Assembly (NCBI RefSeq): GCF_000710915.1
Contig: NZ_BAUA01000080.1
Location: forward strand, 1-59,064
DNA: 59,064 nucleotides
From: Nocardia brasiliensis IFM 10847
Lineage (GTDB): Bacteria; Actinomycetota; Actinomycetes; Mycobacteriales; Mycobacteriaceae
Reading direction: 5' to 3'
Numbering within the stretch: position 1 is the first letter of the stretch; each line of letters begins with the position of its first letter. This document shows positions 26,032 to 34,304 of this stretch, one piece after another. Below the pieces are notes generated by a model. It worked only from the letters and a program-made list of their open reading frames with translations, was not told where the DNA came from and did not search any database. The position numbers and the translations under genes are program-made.

Positions 26032-26104
26032 TCCCACCTGACTCTGCCATTCGATAAGAAATGGAGGTAGATGCCATGCGCCGACACTCGACGCTCGGCT
26101 CGCC

Positions 26105-26217
26105 GCACCCCGAGTCCCGCGACAACACCAGCCCACTCGGGGTGCAGCGGGTTTCCTCTCCAGTCGAGACGGCCCGACCGCGTGCGGCCGGACCGTGTCA
26201 TCCGGGGAGGAAACCCG
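26105..26217. repeat. Nested inverted repeats between convergent genes
   Basis: GCACCCCGAGT (26105-26115) and ACTCGGGGTGC (26135-26145) are perfect arms around 19 bases. Next, CGGGTTTCCTC (26148-26158) and GAGGAAACCCG (26207-26217) are perfect arms enclosing a smaller stem ACGGCCCG / CGGACCGT. The set fills the gap between the convergent FBP and PepSY genes and probably ends transcription from both sides. Confidence 0.7.
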
Positions 26218-26228
26218 AGGCGAGCCGG

Positions 26229-27710
26229 TTACGCCGCGCGTAGCCGAGCCCGCAGGCCGACGAGCACGTCGACGACCAGGAACGCGAGCAGGCTGAGTCC
26301 GACCAGCGGGGCGAACCAGCCGACCAGCACCGCGACCAGGACCAGCGGCACGACCAGCCATGGCGAGGACCGGCGCAGTGCGCCGCGCTTCGGGGCCCGG
26401 CCCAGCGCGAGCCGCCCGGCGTCGCTGCGGGTCGGTCGCCTGCGCCACCACATGAGGTAGCCGCGCACCAGCACGGTGATCAGTCCGATCATCGCCGCGA
26501 GCAGCAGCAACTGGTTGAGCAGACCGAACAGCAGACCCATGTGGAACTGAATGCCCCAGTTGGTGAGCTTGGCCATCAGCGGCCAATCGGCGTACGCGAG
26601 CCGATCGGTGACCGCGCCCGTGGCGCCGTCCACGGCGACCGCGTCCACGGTGTACGTGCCCGGCATCCGCCGTTCCTTCACCGCGAACGCCTGGGTGGGC
26701 TCGGCCGGAATACTGATCTCGACGGCCTGGGTGAGGCCGTTGGCGCGCGCCGTGCGGTAGACCTGATCGAGCTGGACGATCCGATCGGACACGTTGGCGG
26801 GCGCGGGCGCGGCGGTATGTCCGGCGTGGTGGTCGCTACCCGGATCATGCACGGGCGCAACGGCTCCCGGCAGCGCGGTGGTGACCGCGGGCGTGGTCCA
26901 GCTGAGCTGCTGGCGAATTTCGGTGATGTTCTCGCCCGCGTAGGTCGACCAGGTCATACCCGTGGCCGAGAGCAGGAGAATGATCGGCAGCACCCACATG
27001 CCGACCGAGCCGTGCCAGTTGACGGTGCGACCGCGGCCCTGCTGCGACCGGTCCGGGGCGAACAGCCAGCGCGCCGAATTCCGTTGCCTGCGTGCGCGTA
27101 CCCGGCGCAGCCAGACGACCAGACCGGCCAGCGCGATCACCCACAGCCACGACGCGGCCAGCTCGCTGTAGAGCCGGCCGGGTTCGCCGAGGTGCAGATC
27201 GCGGTGCAGGCGGTCGATCCAGGTGCGCAGCGGGAGTGCGCCGGAGCTGCCGTAGACGACCGAATCACCCACCGGCTGAGCGGTATACGGATCGACGAAG
27301 ACCGCGCGCCGTTCCGACTCGCCCAGGGTGGGATCGGCGAACAGCACCCGGGTGGTGTCCTCGGCGCCCGCCGCGGGGGAGACGGCGTTCAGCGTAAGGT
27401 CCGGCTGCGTCGCGACGGCAGCTCCGACCTGCTCGGACAGTGGTTTGGGCGCGCCGCCGGTGGACTCCACGGTCAGCAGGTCACGCGACACGATCGATTC
27501 CAGGGTCGGCGATATCGCATAGAGGGCGCCGGTGACCGCGGCGATGAGGATGAAGGGTGCGACGAAGACGCCGGCGTAGAAATGCAGTCGCATCGCGAGT
27601 GCGTTGAGCCCGTTGCGGGCCGCGGTTTTGGGCCGGGACCGGGTCGGTGGGGTGGAATCGGGTACGGCCACCGGCGTTGCGGTGTCCGTCGTTATTTCTG
27701 TTGTGCTCAC
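26229..27710 (-). CDS. PepSY-associated iron-regulated-type membrane protein
   Basis: A 493-residue membrane protein with four main helices and PepSY domains. Landmarks: the N-terminal helix LHFYAGVFVAPFILIAAVTG, LHRDLHLGEPGRLYSELAASWL in the middle, NWHGSVGMWVLPIILLLSATG, and WGIQFHMGLLFGLLNQLLLL near the end. The His residues next to helices could bind heme or metal; relatives (PiuB-like) are often linked to siderophore or copper metabolism. A 30-residue basic tail ends the protein. GTG 27710 is the likely start (VSTTEITTD). The 240 bases upstream to the next gene hold no gene and no riboswitch that I recognise. Confidence 0.82.
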   Translation of the reverse strand: MSTTEITTDTATPVAVPDSTPPTRSRPKTAARNGLNALAMRLHFYAGVFVAPFILIAAVTGALYAISPTLESIVSRDLLTVESTGGAPKPLSEQVGAAVATQPDLTLNAVSPAAGAEDTTRVLFADPTLGESERRAVFVDPYTAQPVGDSVVYGSSGALPLRTWIDRLHRDLHLGEPGRLYSELAASWLWVIALAGLVVWLRRVRARRQRNSARWLFAPDRSQQGRGRTVNWHGSVGMWVLPIILLLSATGMTWSTYAGENITEIRQQLSWTTPAVTTALPGAVAPVHDPGSDHHAGHTAAPAPANVSDRIVQLDQVYRTARANGLTQAVEISIPAEPTQAFAVKERRMPGTYTVDAVAVDGATGAVTDRLAYADWPLMAKLTNWGIQFHMGLLFGLLNQLLLLAAMIGLITVLVRGYLMWWRRRPTRSDAGRLALGRAPKRGALRRSSPWLVVPLVLVAVLVGWFAPLVGLSLLAFLVVDVLVGLRARLRAA

Positions 27711-27951
27711 GATTTTTCGATTCTGAAGTTCGGGTGACCCGTGTTCCGGCGGTGCGGTCGGCCGGGAGGGCGCCGCACACAGCCGGGGTGCCGGGTCGAC
27801 AAAAGGCATAGCGCTGTCCGGGCAAGGCCACGCCGAAGCAGAGCTGGGTCGCGGGGATACGGCGAGCGAATGCTCTACGCGCCGAGGGGTCGTCGACGGT
27901 GCGCCTGGACACACGCGCACACCCGACCCGTCGGTCGGCGTGCGGAAATGA

Positions 27952-28515
27952 TCAGTGGGCGACGGCGACCGGCGGGGCGCGGGTGCGCAGCGACTCGGCG
28001 GCGAAGACGCGCAGGATGACCCGGTCGCGGTGGGTGGTGCGCAGCGGCGCGGGTTCCGGCAGGAACGGCAGCGCACGGCGAGGCGGCAGCACCCGGCGCA
28101 GCACCGCGGTGCCGGCCCGGTAGGCGGTTTCCGCGCCGCGGATCACGGCGGCCGCGGCGACGGCCGCGAGTATGTGGGCGGTGAGCATGGCCGGGGTCAG
28201 CTGCGCATCGCCGTGATGCAGATGGCCCGAACCCAGACCCATCGTCAAGTGGCCGAGCAACTGTCCGGCGACCAGGGCGGCGACCAGACCGGTCGCGGTG
28301 TCGCGCAGCGGCGCGAGTCCAGCGACCAGCGCCCCGATCAGCGCTGCGGTGCCGACGAGCAGGGTGAGGGTGGTACCGCTCGGCGGCATGCCACCGGACG
28401 CCCAGCCATGCGCCGCAACGGAAATGGTGCCCGAGGTCGCTCCGGCCGAAGCGCCGCGCACCCGCGCGACGGCGCTGCGTTGTCCCGCAGCGACCCGGTC
28501 GAACTCGTTCCTCAC
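27952..28515 (-). CDS. Four-helix membrane protein of unknown function
   Basis: A 187-residue protein. After a polar start it has helices around TLTLLVGTAALIGALVAGL, ATGLVAALVAGQLLGHLTMG, TAHILAAVAAAAVI and a basic C-terminal tail with PLRTTHRDRVILRVFAA. A His-rich loop, GSGHLHHGDAQ, sits between helices 2 and 3 and could touch metal. It lies 241 bases upstream of the PepSY gene on the same strand, so co-regulation is possible. GTG 28515 is chosen because TACTAT ends six bases before it, giving a leaderless mRNA; GTG 28542 is the alternative. Confidence 0.68.
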   Translation of the reverse strand: MRNEFDRVAAGQRSAVARVRGASAGATSGTISVAAHGWASGGMPPSGTTLTLLVGTAALIGALVAGLAPLRDTATGLVAALVAGQLLGHLTMGLGSGHLHHGDAQLTPAMLTAHILAAVAAAAVIRGAETAYRAGTAVLRRVLPPRRALPFLPEPAPLRTTHRDRVILRVFAAESLRTRAPPVAVAH

Positions 28516-28599
28516 GCGCTGATAGTAGCCGACGGATTGCACGCTTTTCCCCGGCGGACAACCGGGGAAGCAACTGTGGACCAGCCGTCGGCTACCTGC

Positions 28600-30258
28600 T
28601 CAGCTCGCGTCGACGTCCATCTCGATGAGCGGTTTGCGCAGCAGTTTGCCGGTGGCGTTGCGCGGGAGTTCGTCGAGGAAGATCACCTCGCGGGGGACCT
28701 TGTAGCGGGCCAGGTTCGCCTTGACGAAGTCCTTGATCTCCTGGGCGTCCCGCTTGGAGTCGGGGCCGGGCACGACGAAGGCGCGCAGGCGCTTGCCGAA
28801 CTCGCGATCGTCGACGCCCACCACGGCGGCCTCGAAGATGTCCTCGCGTCCGGCGATCAGGTTCTCCACCTCGAGCGGGAAGACGTTCTCGCCGCCGGAG
28901 ACGATCATGTCGTCGTCCCGGCCGTCGATGTAGAGCAGCCCGTCGGCGTCGAAATGCCCGACGTCGCCGCTGGACATCATGCCGTCGACGACCTCCTTGG
29001 TGCGGCCGTCGGTGTAGCCGGTGAACGCGAAACCGTTGTCGACGAAGATGGTGCCGGTGACATTCGGCTTCGTGATCGGCTTGCGGTTCTCATCCAGCAG
29101 CACGATCTTGATCCCGACCGGCGCCTTGCCCGCGGTGGTCGGCGCTTTGCGTAGATCCTCCGGCGTCGCGACGGTCATCACCGCGCACTCGGTGGAGCCG
29201 TACAGGTTGTAGAGGGTGTCGCCGAAGTAGTCCAGCGTCCGGGTCACCACGTCGGGGGCGATGGCCGAGCCCGCCGCGAAGATCACCTTGATGGTGCGCG
29301 GGTCGTACTTGGTCAGCACCTCTTCGTCGAGATCGAGGATGCGCTGCAACATGGTCGGCACGACGACCAGCGAGTCGGCCCGGTACTTGACGATGTTCTT
29401 CAGCGTCAGCTCCGGGTCGAACCGGCGCTGCTGGAAGACCACCCGGTTGCCGAGCGCGACACCGAGGGTGAACTGGGACAGCCCGGTGCCGTGGAAGATC
29501 GGCGCGGCCATGATCATGGTGCCGTTGTGCGGCAACGGCACCCGGTCGACGAACTGGGCCGAGGCGAACGGGCTCACCCGGTCTCGCGGCGCGCCCTTCG
29601 GCGTACCGGTGGTGCCGCTGGTCAGGATGACCATGCCGCCCGGCTTCGCGGGCGCGGGCAGCGGTGCGGTGGATTCGCCCGCGATGAGCGAGGCGATGGT
29701 CGGGATCGCCGGATCGGCGTTGTCCTTGGCGTCGACCCAGGTGAGGATTCGCGGGATTTCGGCGGGAATCGCGCTCATCAGGTCCAGGAACTCGCTGTCG
29801 TGCAGCACTGCCTTCACCTTTTCGCGCTTGGCCACGTCGGCGAACTGCGGCTTGGCGAACCCGGTGTTCATCAGCACCGTGCGCACGCCGAGCTTGCCCG
29901 CCGCGAGCAGGCTCAGCACCATGCCGCGGTGATCGCGCGCCAGCACCGCCACCACGTCGCCCGGCCGCACGCCCTGCGTCGCGAGGCCGCGGGCCAGCGC
30001 GTTCGACTGCTCGTTCAGCTCGCCGAAGGTCAGCTCACCGGCCTCGTCGACGATCGCTCCCGCGTTGGGCCGGGTCTGCGCGGCATGCATGGCGACACCG
30101 GCGAACGGGCCGAGCTTGGTCACGTTGATCGCCGAGCGCACCGCCTGGTCGAGCCGGAGCGGATTGAACAGATGCCGCTTGACCATGACATTCACGCCGA
30201 GAGCGAGTGTTCCGGCCTTGCGGGCAGTGCCGCTCAACGCGGGGAAGGAGACAACCAT
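28600..30258 (-). CDS. Long-chain-type acyl-CoA synthetase, FadD2/FadD12-like
   Basis: A 552-residue ANL-family ligase. Motifs: LTSGTTGTPKG, YNLYGSTEC, YTDGRTKEVVDG, YIDGRDDDMIVSGGENVFP and catalytic lysine in NATGKLLRKPL. It activates a fatty acid to fatty acyl-CoA. The N-terminal 50 residues (ARKAGTLALGVNVMVKRHLF) are amphipathic, suggesting membrane contact. ATG 30258 is preceded by GGAAGG at nine bases; a TTG at 30267 is less likely. It is a close paralogue of the next gene (30416-32041) with which it shares motif wording, but a 157-base gap suggests its own promoter. Confidence 0.9.
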   Translation of the reverse strand: MVVSFPALSGTARKAGTLALGVNVMVKRHLFNPLRLDQAVRSAINVTKLGPFAGVAMHAAQTRPNAGAIVDEAGELTFGELNEQSNALARGLATQGVRPGDVVAVLARDHRGMVLSLLAAGKLGVRTVLMNTGFAKPQFADVAKREKVKAVLHDSEFLDLMSAIPAEIPRILTWVDAKDNADPAIPTIASLIAGESTAPLPAPAKPGGMVILTSGTTGTPKGAPRDRVSPFASAQFVDRVPLPHNGTMIMAAPIFHGTGLSQFTLGVALGNRVVFQQRRFDPELTLKNIVKYRADSLVVVPTMLQRILDLDEEVLTKYDPRTIKVIFAAGSAIAPDVVTRTLDYFGDTLYNLYGSTECAVMTVATPEDLRKAPTTAGKAPVGIKIVLLDENRKPITKPNVTGTIFVDNGFAFTGYTDGRTKEVVDGMMSSGDVGHFDADGLLYIDGRDDDMIVSGGENVFPLEVENLIAGREDIFEAAVVGVDDREFGKRLRAFVVPGPDSKRDAQEIKDFVKANLARYKVPREVIFLDELPRNATGKLLRKPLIEMDVDAS

Positions 30259-30415
30259 CGACAACAACCTTCCGGCGGTCCCACCCGGGGAGCCGGTGGG
30301 TGGTGCGGACCGCGACTACGGGATCCAGTGCTGCCGCTAACAATAGCAACCATCTGTAACCGGATGTGTCACGTATCTCAACAGCTCCTACCGGTGGGTA
30401 ACCAGCCGATGACCG

Positions 30416-32041
30416 TCAGGCGGTGGTGTCGTACTCCACCAGCACCCGCCGCAGCAGTTTGCCGGTCGGATTGCGCGGCAGGTCGTCGAGGAACACCACC
30501 TCGCGCGGCACCTTGTAGCGGGCCAGGTTGTTCTTGACGTAGGCCTTGATCTCCTCGCCGTCCGGGTTCTGGCCCGGCTCGGGAACCACGAAGGCGCGCA
30601 ACCGCTTTCCGAACTCGGCGTCGTCCACGCCGACCACCGCCGCGTCGAAGATGTCCGGACGCTCCAGCAGCAGGTTCTCCACCTCCTGCGGGAAGACGTT
30701 CTCGCCGCCGGAGACGATCATGTCGTCGTCGCGGCCGTCCACCATCAGCAGGCCGTGCTCGTCGAAGTGGCCGACGTCACCGCTGGACATGAAGCCGTCG
30801 ATGATCTGCTTGTTGCGGCCGTCGGTGTAGCCCTCGAACGGCGTCCCGCTGCGGATGAAGATGCGCGCGGTCGTGCCGATCGCGGTGACCTGCTTGTCGT
30901 TGTCGTCGAACAGCCGCACCTCGCAGGTGACCGGCGCGCGGCCGACCGTGCCGGGTGCGATGGCCAGATCGTCCGGGTTCGCGATGGCCGCCACCGAGCA
31001 TTCGGTCGAGCCGTACAGGTTGTACAGGACCGGCCCGAACACCTGGGTGGCCTTCATGGTGAGCTCCGGCGACAGCGCCGAGCCGGCGAGCAGGATGACC
31101 TTCAGCGACGAGGTGTCGTACTTGGCGCGGATCTGCGGGTCCAGCTCCGTCATCCGGTGCAGCATGGTCGGCACCGCGACGAGCATCTCCGCCTTGTGAT
31201 CGGCGATCAACTTCAATGTCGCCTCGGCGTCGAAGCGGCGGCGCACCACGATCTTGTTGCCCATGGCCATGCCCACGAGCCAGGTGCCGAACCCGGTGCT
31301 GTGGAAGATCGGCGACACGATCACCTGCGCGCCCCGGTACGGGAACGGGATGCGGTCGAGGAACTGTGCGGTGGCCAGCGGCGACACCTTGGCGCGGGTG
31401 GCGCCCTTCGGCAGGCCGGTGGTGCCGCTGGTGAGGATGATGAAGCCGCCCGGCTTGCTCGGCGGGGCCAGTTCCTCGCTGGAGTTGGCCGCGACGAGAT
31501 CGTCGAGAGTCTGTGCGCCCGCGGGCAATTCGGTGCCCTCATCGACCCAGGTGAGGTAGCGCGGCAGGTCGGCGGGCAGTGCGTCGAGCAGGCCGAGGAA
31601 CTCGCTGTCGTGCAGCATCGCCTTGACCTGCTCGCGCTGGCACACCTCGGCGAACTGCGGCTTGGCGAACCCGGTGTTCATCAGCGCCACCCGCACGCCG
31701 GCTTTGCTCGCGGCGACCATGGACAGGATCAGGCCGCGATGGTCGCGGGCCAGCACCCCGACGACGGTGCCCTCGGTGAGCCCGGCCGCGTGCAGGCCGC
31801 GCGCGATCGCGGTCGACTGCTTGTCGATCTGGCCGTAGGTCAGTTCACCCTTTTCGTCGGCCAGCGCGAGGGAGTCCGGCGCGATGCGCGCGGCGTGGCG
31901 GATCAGCGTGGCCTGCGGCCCGTAGATCTGCGATTCCTTCATCGTCCGAAGCGTTTCCAACGGTTTGCGCGGATCGGAGACCCCGCGCTTCCGCAGCACT
32001 CCCAACGCCTTCACGACCTCGAGCGCGTGTGCCACCTTCAT
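30416..32041 (-). CDS. Acyl-CoA synthetase, FadD2/FadD12-like paralogue
   Basis: A 541-residue ligase with LTSGTTGLPKG, YNLYGSTEC, VDGRDDDMIVSGGENVFP and NPTGKLLRRVL. Both this and the neighbouring paralogue contain the phrase LMNTGFAKPQFA and the final stretch NLARYKVPREV, so they arose by tandem duplication. Its N-terminus (MKVAHALEVVKALGVLRKRG) differs from the paralogue's. The ATG has GGAGGTG upstream. Likely role: activation of exogenous fatty acids for beta-oxidation or lipid synthesis; the chain-length preference cannot be told. Confidence 0.9.
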   Translation of the reverse strand: MKVAHALEVVKALGVLRKRGVSDPRKPLETLRTMKESQIYGPQATLIRHAARIAPDSLALADEKGELTYGQIDKQSTAIARGLHAAGLTEGTVVGVLARDHRGLILSMVAASKAGVRVALMNTGFAKPQFAEVCQREQVKAMLHDSEFLGLLDALPADLPRYLTWVDEGTELPAGAQTLDDLVAANSSEELAPPSKPGGFIILTSGTTGLPKGATRAKVSPLATAQFLDRIPFPYRGAQVIVSPIFHSTGFGTWLVGMAMGNKIVVRRRFDAEATLKLIADHKAEMLVAVPTMLHRMTELDPQIRAKYDTSSLKVILLAGSALSPELTMKATQVFGPVLYNLYGSTECSVAAIANPDDLAIAPGTVGRAPVTCEVRLFDDNDKQVTAIGTTARIFIRSGTPFEGYTDGRNKQIIDGFMSSGDVGHFDEHGLLMVDGRDDDMIVSGGENVFPQEVENLLLERPDIFDAAVVGVDDAEFGKRLRAFVVPEPGQNPDGEEIKAYVKNNLARYKVPREVVFLDDLPRNPTGKLLRRVLVEYDTTA

Positions 32042-32155
32042 GTCGAAACACCTCCACAGAACCTCGCGTCGGCACTCGACCTAGCGAACTGGTACGGCCA
32101 CTTTTGGCATACCGTAGCAGTGCTCAGTGTGCGGGGTCACAGACTGAACCGGATT

Positions 32156-32259
32156 AATCGGACAGGGCCGCCCTGTCGGGGTCCGGTCCGATTGATTTCG
32201 GGGATTTCGTGGGAGGAATTTCGGTAACCGGCGTGTCGCCGGACCGCCGGACCGGCGGT
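32156..32259. promoter_or_regulatory. Cluster of dyads upstream of the metallothionein-like gene
   Basis: AATCGGAC (32156-32163) and GTCCGATT (32186-32193) are perfect inverted arms; inside and beside them GACAGGG/CCCTGTC makes a second dyad. At 32243-32259 a 17-base palindrome, ACCGCCGGACCGGCGGT, sits just upstream of a TTGACA box. The 295-base gap from the FadD start to the Cys-rich peptide gene holds no other gene. Confidence 0.5.
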
Positions 32260-32262
32260 TAT

Positions 32263-32291
32263 TTGACAGGGTTATCCGCTGCGCGTTCGAT
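32263..32291 (+). promoter_or_regulatory. Candidate promoter of the Cys-rich peptide gene
   Basis: TTGACA at 32263-32268 is a full match to the housekeeping -35 box. The hexamer 17 bases later, TTCGAT at 32286-32291, is a weak -10 box. It is directly preceded by a 17-base palindrome. Confidence 0.45.
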
Positions 32292-32336
32292 GCACGCAAG
32301 GGGTAGTCGAACACCAGAATGGAGGCTGATTCAACG

Positions 32337-32456
32337 ATGATCATCAGGCTTGTTCGCTCGACTTCGGTACCGGCGCCGGACTGCACGTGTGGTCCGGGCT
32401 GCCAATGCGGCTGCCAATCCGGCGGCGCCTGCTCGTGCGGTGACCAGTGCGGCTGA
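32337..32456 (+). CDS. Metallothionein-like Cys-rich peptide, 39 residues
   Basis: This short gene encodes 39 residues with eight cysteines between positions 16 and 38, spaced C-x-C-x3-C-x-C-x-C-x5-C-x-C-x3-C (CTCG, CQCGC, CSCG, CG). Apart from a short MIIRLV start it is nearly all Cys, Gly, Gln and Pro. Such density of CxC pairs is the mark of metallothioneins, small cytoplasmic proteins that bind Cu(I), Zn or Cd as thiolate clusters. M. tuberculosis MymT is a copper-binding analogue but not clearly homologous in sequence. A perfect ribosome site, GGAGG at 32321-32325, lies 11 bases upstream. It is convergent with an ArsR-family regulator gene. Metal specificity is unknown. Confidence 0.75.
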   Translation: MIIRLVRSTSVPAPDCTCGPGCQCGCQSGGACSCGDQCG

Positions 32457-32521
32457 TCCGCACCCTCGTCGTGGTCGTCTTCGCGCTCTGCGCGGGACAG
32501 CTCGGCGACCTGAGCTAGGGT

Positions 32522-33022
32522 TCAGCGCCGCGCGCTGGCCAGTGCGATCAGCAACGGCACCACCCGGCCCGCGGGCACCTCGAAACGCCCGCGGCCGGCG
32601 GTGTGCAGCCAGCCGACGGCGGCCAGCTGCCGCAGATGGTGGTAGACCTGACCCGAGGTGCCGACGCCCTCGAGGCCGACCAGTTCGGCGGCGGTCCTGC
32701 GGCCGCCCATGATCTCCCGCAGCAACCGCAGTCGCACCGGGTTGCCCAGCGCGGCAAGGCATTCCGCGGTCTCGGCCCAGTCGTCCTCGATCAGGTCGCC
32801 GGTGGTGAACGTGGCCTGCCAGCTGTACTGCTCGTCGGTCGGCAGGCGCAGCGAACCGGCGAACAGCACGCCGCCGTTCGGCTCGTCGGTCGCGGCGAAC
32901 TCCTCGTGCAGGCGCGCGGCCGCCCAGCGGTCCGACGACGCCTCGATCCCGTTCCCGTTCGCGAAGGGCAGCAGCCCGTCGAGCCGCCGTTCCAGTTCCG
33001 CGACCCGCTCTTCCAGACTCAC
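32522..33022 (-). CDS. ArsR/HTH-20 type transcriptional regulator
   Basis: A 166-residue protein. Residues 1-18 (SLEERVAELERRLDGLLP) form a short coiled coil; then a linker; then a winged helix-turn-helix starting LAALGNPVRLRLLREIMGG with TSGQVYHHLRQLAAVGWL as recognition region. No clear Cys metal site is present, so it may not sense metal itself. GTG start. A perfect 18-base palindrome lies 14 bases upstream of the start, very likely its own operator. It faces the metallothionein-like gene end to end. Confidence 0.88.
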   Translation of the reverse strand: MSLEERVAELERRLDGLLPFANGNGIEASSDRWAAARLHEEFAATDEPNGGVLFAGSLRLPTDEQYSWQATFTTGDLIEDDWAETAECLAALGNPVRLRLLREIMGGRRTAAELVGLEGVGTSGQVYHHLRQLAAVGWLHTAGRGRFEVPAGRVVPLLIALASARR

Positions 33023-33035
33023 GCCACAAAAGCTA

Positions 33036-33053
33036 CGGAACTACGTAGTTCCG
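33036..33053. promoter_or_regulatory. Perfect 18-base palindrome, probable ArsR-type operator
   Basis: CGGAACTACGTAGTTCCG is fully self-complementary and lies 13 bases upstream of the regulator's GTG. Its position over the core promoter fits autoregulation. Confidence 0.75.
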
Positions 33054-33077
33054 AACAAGAGGTCATTCGGGTGCGCG

Positions 33078-33109
33078 ACGGCCGCCGCGGACTGCGCCGC
33101 GACGGCCGT
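33078..33109 (-). terminator. Stem-loop terminator of the secreted protein gene
   Basis: ACGGCCGCCGCGG (33078-33090) and CCGCGACGGCCGT (33097-33109) pair with one mismatch around a 6-base loop, 12 bases past the stop codon of the gene at 33122. Confidence 0.7.
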
Positions 33110-33121
33110 GCTGTCGGTTGC

Positions 33122-33754
33122 TCAGTTGTATACCGCGCCGAACGACGGCACCGAGATCGTGCCCAGTTGGTACTGATACCCGTCCGGGTTCGCGTCGCTC
33201 ACCGGAACCGACCAGCGGTGCCACAGACTGCCGTACACCGCGGCGACGATCATGCCCGCGCCGGTGTCCAAGGCCCTGGACCGAATAGTGGTGTCCACCG
33301 GGACGTCGTTGTGCTCGTTCAGCACCTCGGTGCCGCTGCGGCCGTTGGACAGATTGATCCACAGCACTTCGAGTTTCGCACCACCCTGGTTCGGCGCGAT
33401 GGTGCCGGGTCCGCCGAAGAACCCGAACCGGAACCCGTCGAGACCGAGCGCGATACCGGACCCGTACACGCCGGGACCGTCACCACGGCCGATATCCGAC
33501 TGTGCCGGAATCTGGAACGGTTGCGCGGGCAGCGCCACCTCGCCGGCCTGGTTCAGCTGCCCCGAAGCGAGCAGCCGATCCACCGCCTGCTCGGCCTGCG
33601 CGTTGCCCGCGGCCGCCGCGCGCAGTTGCTGCGCGGCCGTCCCCCAATCGACGGTGCTCGGTGCCGCACCGGCACTGCCGGCGAAAACGCCCGCGACAAC
33701 CGCCGTGGTGGCGAAAACGGTCGCGAGGCGACGGATCACACTCGGTCGTTCCAT
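33122..33754 (-). CDS. Secreted protein of unknown function
   Basis: A 210-residue exported protein. Residues 1-31 are a signal peptide with a basic start (MERPSVIRR), hydrophobic core and an AGAAPS cut site. The mature part begins with an Ala/Gln-rich helix (AAQQLRAAAAGNAQAEQAVDRLL) and continues as a beta-rich domain with FRFGFFGGPGTIAPNQGGAKLEV (in two pieces) and LWHRWSVPVSDANPDGYQY. No catalytic motif is recognised. It resembles small secreted proteins found across Nocardia and Rhodococcus. AAGGAG precedes the ATG. Confidence 0.65.
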   Translation of the reverse strand: MERPSVIRRLATVFATTAVVAGVFAGSAGAAPSTVDWGTAAQQLRAAAAGNAQAEQAVDRLLASGQLNQAGEVALPAQPFQIPAQSDIGRGDGPGVYGSGIALGLDGFRFGFFGGPGTIAPNQGGAKLEVLWINLSNGRSGTEVLNEHNDVPVDTTIRSRALDTGAGMIVAAVYGSLWHRWSVPVSDANPDGYQYQLGTISVPSFGAVYN

Positions 33755-34304
33755 GTGCAGTTTCTCCTTGAGGTCTCTGGTGCCGCTCGAGAGAAAACAT
33801 TCGCTCAATTGTCGATCAAGAAACACCGGCCGTTACGCAACCACCCCTGACCGAACCGTTCCACTATCCAACGCGTACGCCTCTTTCGCCGCTACGACAT
33901 TCCGGAACATTCCAATTGGAACCCAACAATCCCGACATTGAGGGCGAATTCCGACCCAATCGCGGCCGGTGCATCTGAAACGAGCGCATTCGTGTGGTGC
34001 GCGAAAGTTGTTGCTGGGGTTCACAGAGCCTGCATACGGTTCACCGGGGCTGTAGGGCCTGTGAACCGTATGGATGGTCTGTGAATCCTCTGGGGCATAC
34101 CAACGCTCGCGGTCGGTGGGGCGTCCGTGCTGGAACCGGAACCAGTGGCACAACTGGAACCCCGCGCGAAAAGTCGTTTATTGGTGCCGAAAGTGCCTGT
34201 GCTCCAACATTTCTTGTCGCCAGGTTCGCGTAGGGTGAGGCCACCTCATTCCGAGGGGCGATGGACATGGTCCGACATCGCGCCCAGGAAGGAGGTGGTG
34301 GGGA
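33755..34304. other. 550-base intergenic region with relatively low GC
   Basis: No convincing protein gene was found here. The readings on both strands look like chance frames: no ribosome sites, no compositional bias. The part 33830-34000 is richer in A and T than its surroundings. It contains the 72-base palindrome at 34017-34088 and, at its right end, the ribosome site of a 37-residue peptide gene. Confidence 0.6.
34017..34088. repeat. 72-base imperfect palindrome
   Basis: Two pairs of arms share one centre. GGGTTCACAGA (34017-34027) pairs with TCTGTGAATCC (34078-34088) with one mismatch; CATACGGTTCAC (34033-34044) pairs perfectly with GTGAACCGTATG (34061-34072). Five unpaired bases on each side separate them and the loop is 16 bases. 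It is in a gene-free region, over 200 bases from any gene. Confidence 0.85.

Noticed and set aside
26061..26243. 60-codon plus-strand frame after the FBP gene
   Set aside because: It consists mostly of inverted-repeat sequence between convergent genes and overlaps the PepSY gene end.
27711..27951. Cobalamin or other riboswitch upstream of the PepSY gene
   Set aside because: None of the conserved box sequences was found in the 241-base leader region.
33833..34233. Small frames on both strands around the 72-base palindrome
   Set aside because: No ribosome site, no hydrophobic or compositional pattern, and they run through the palindrome.
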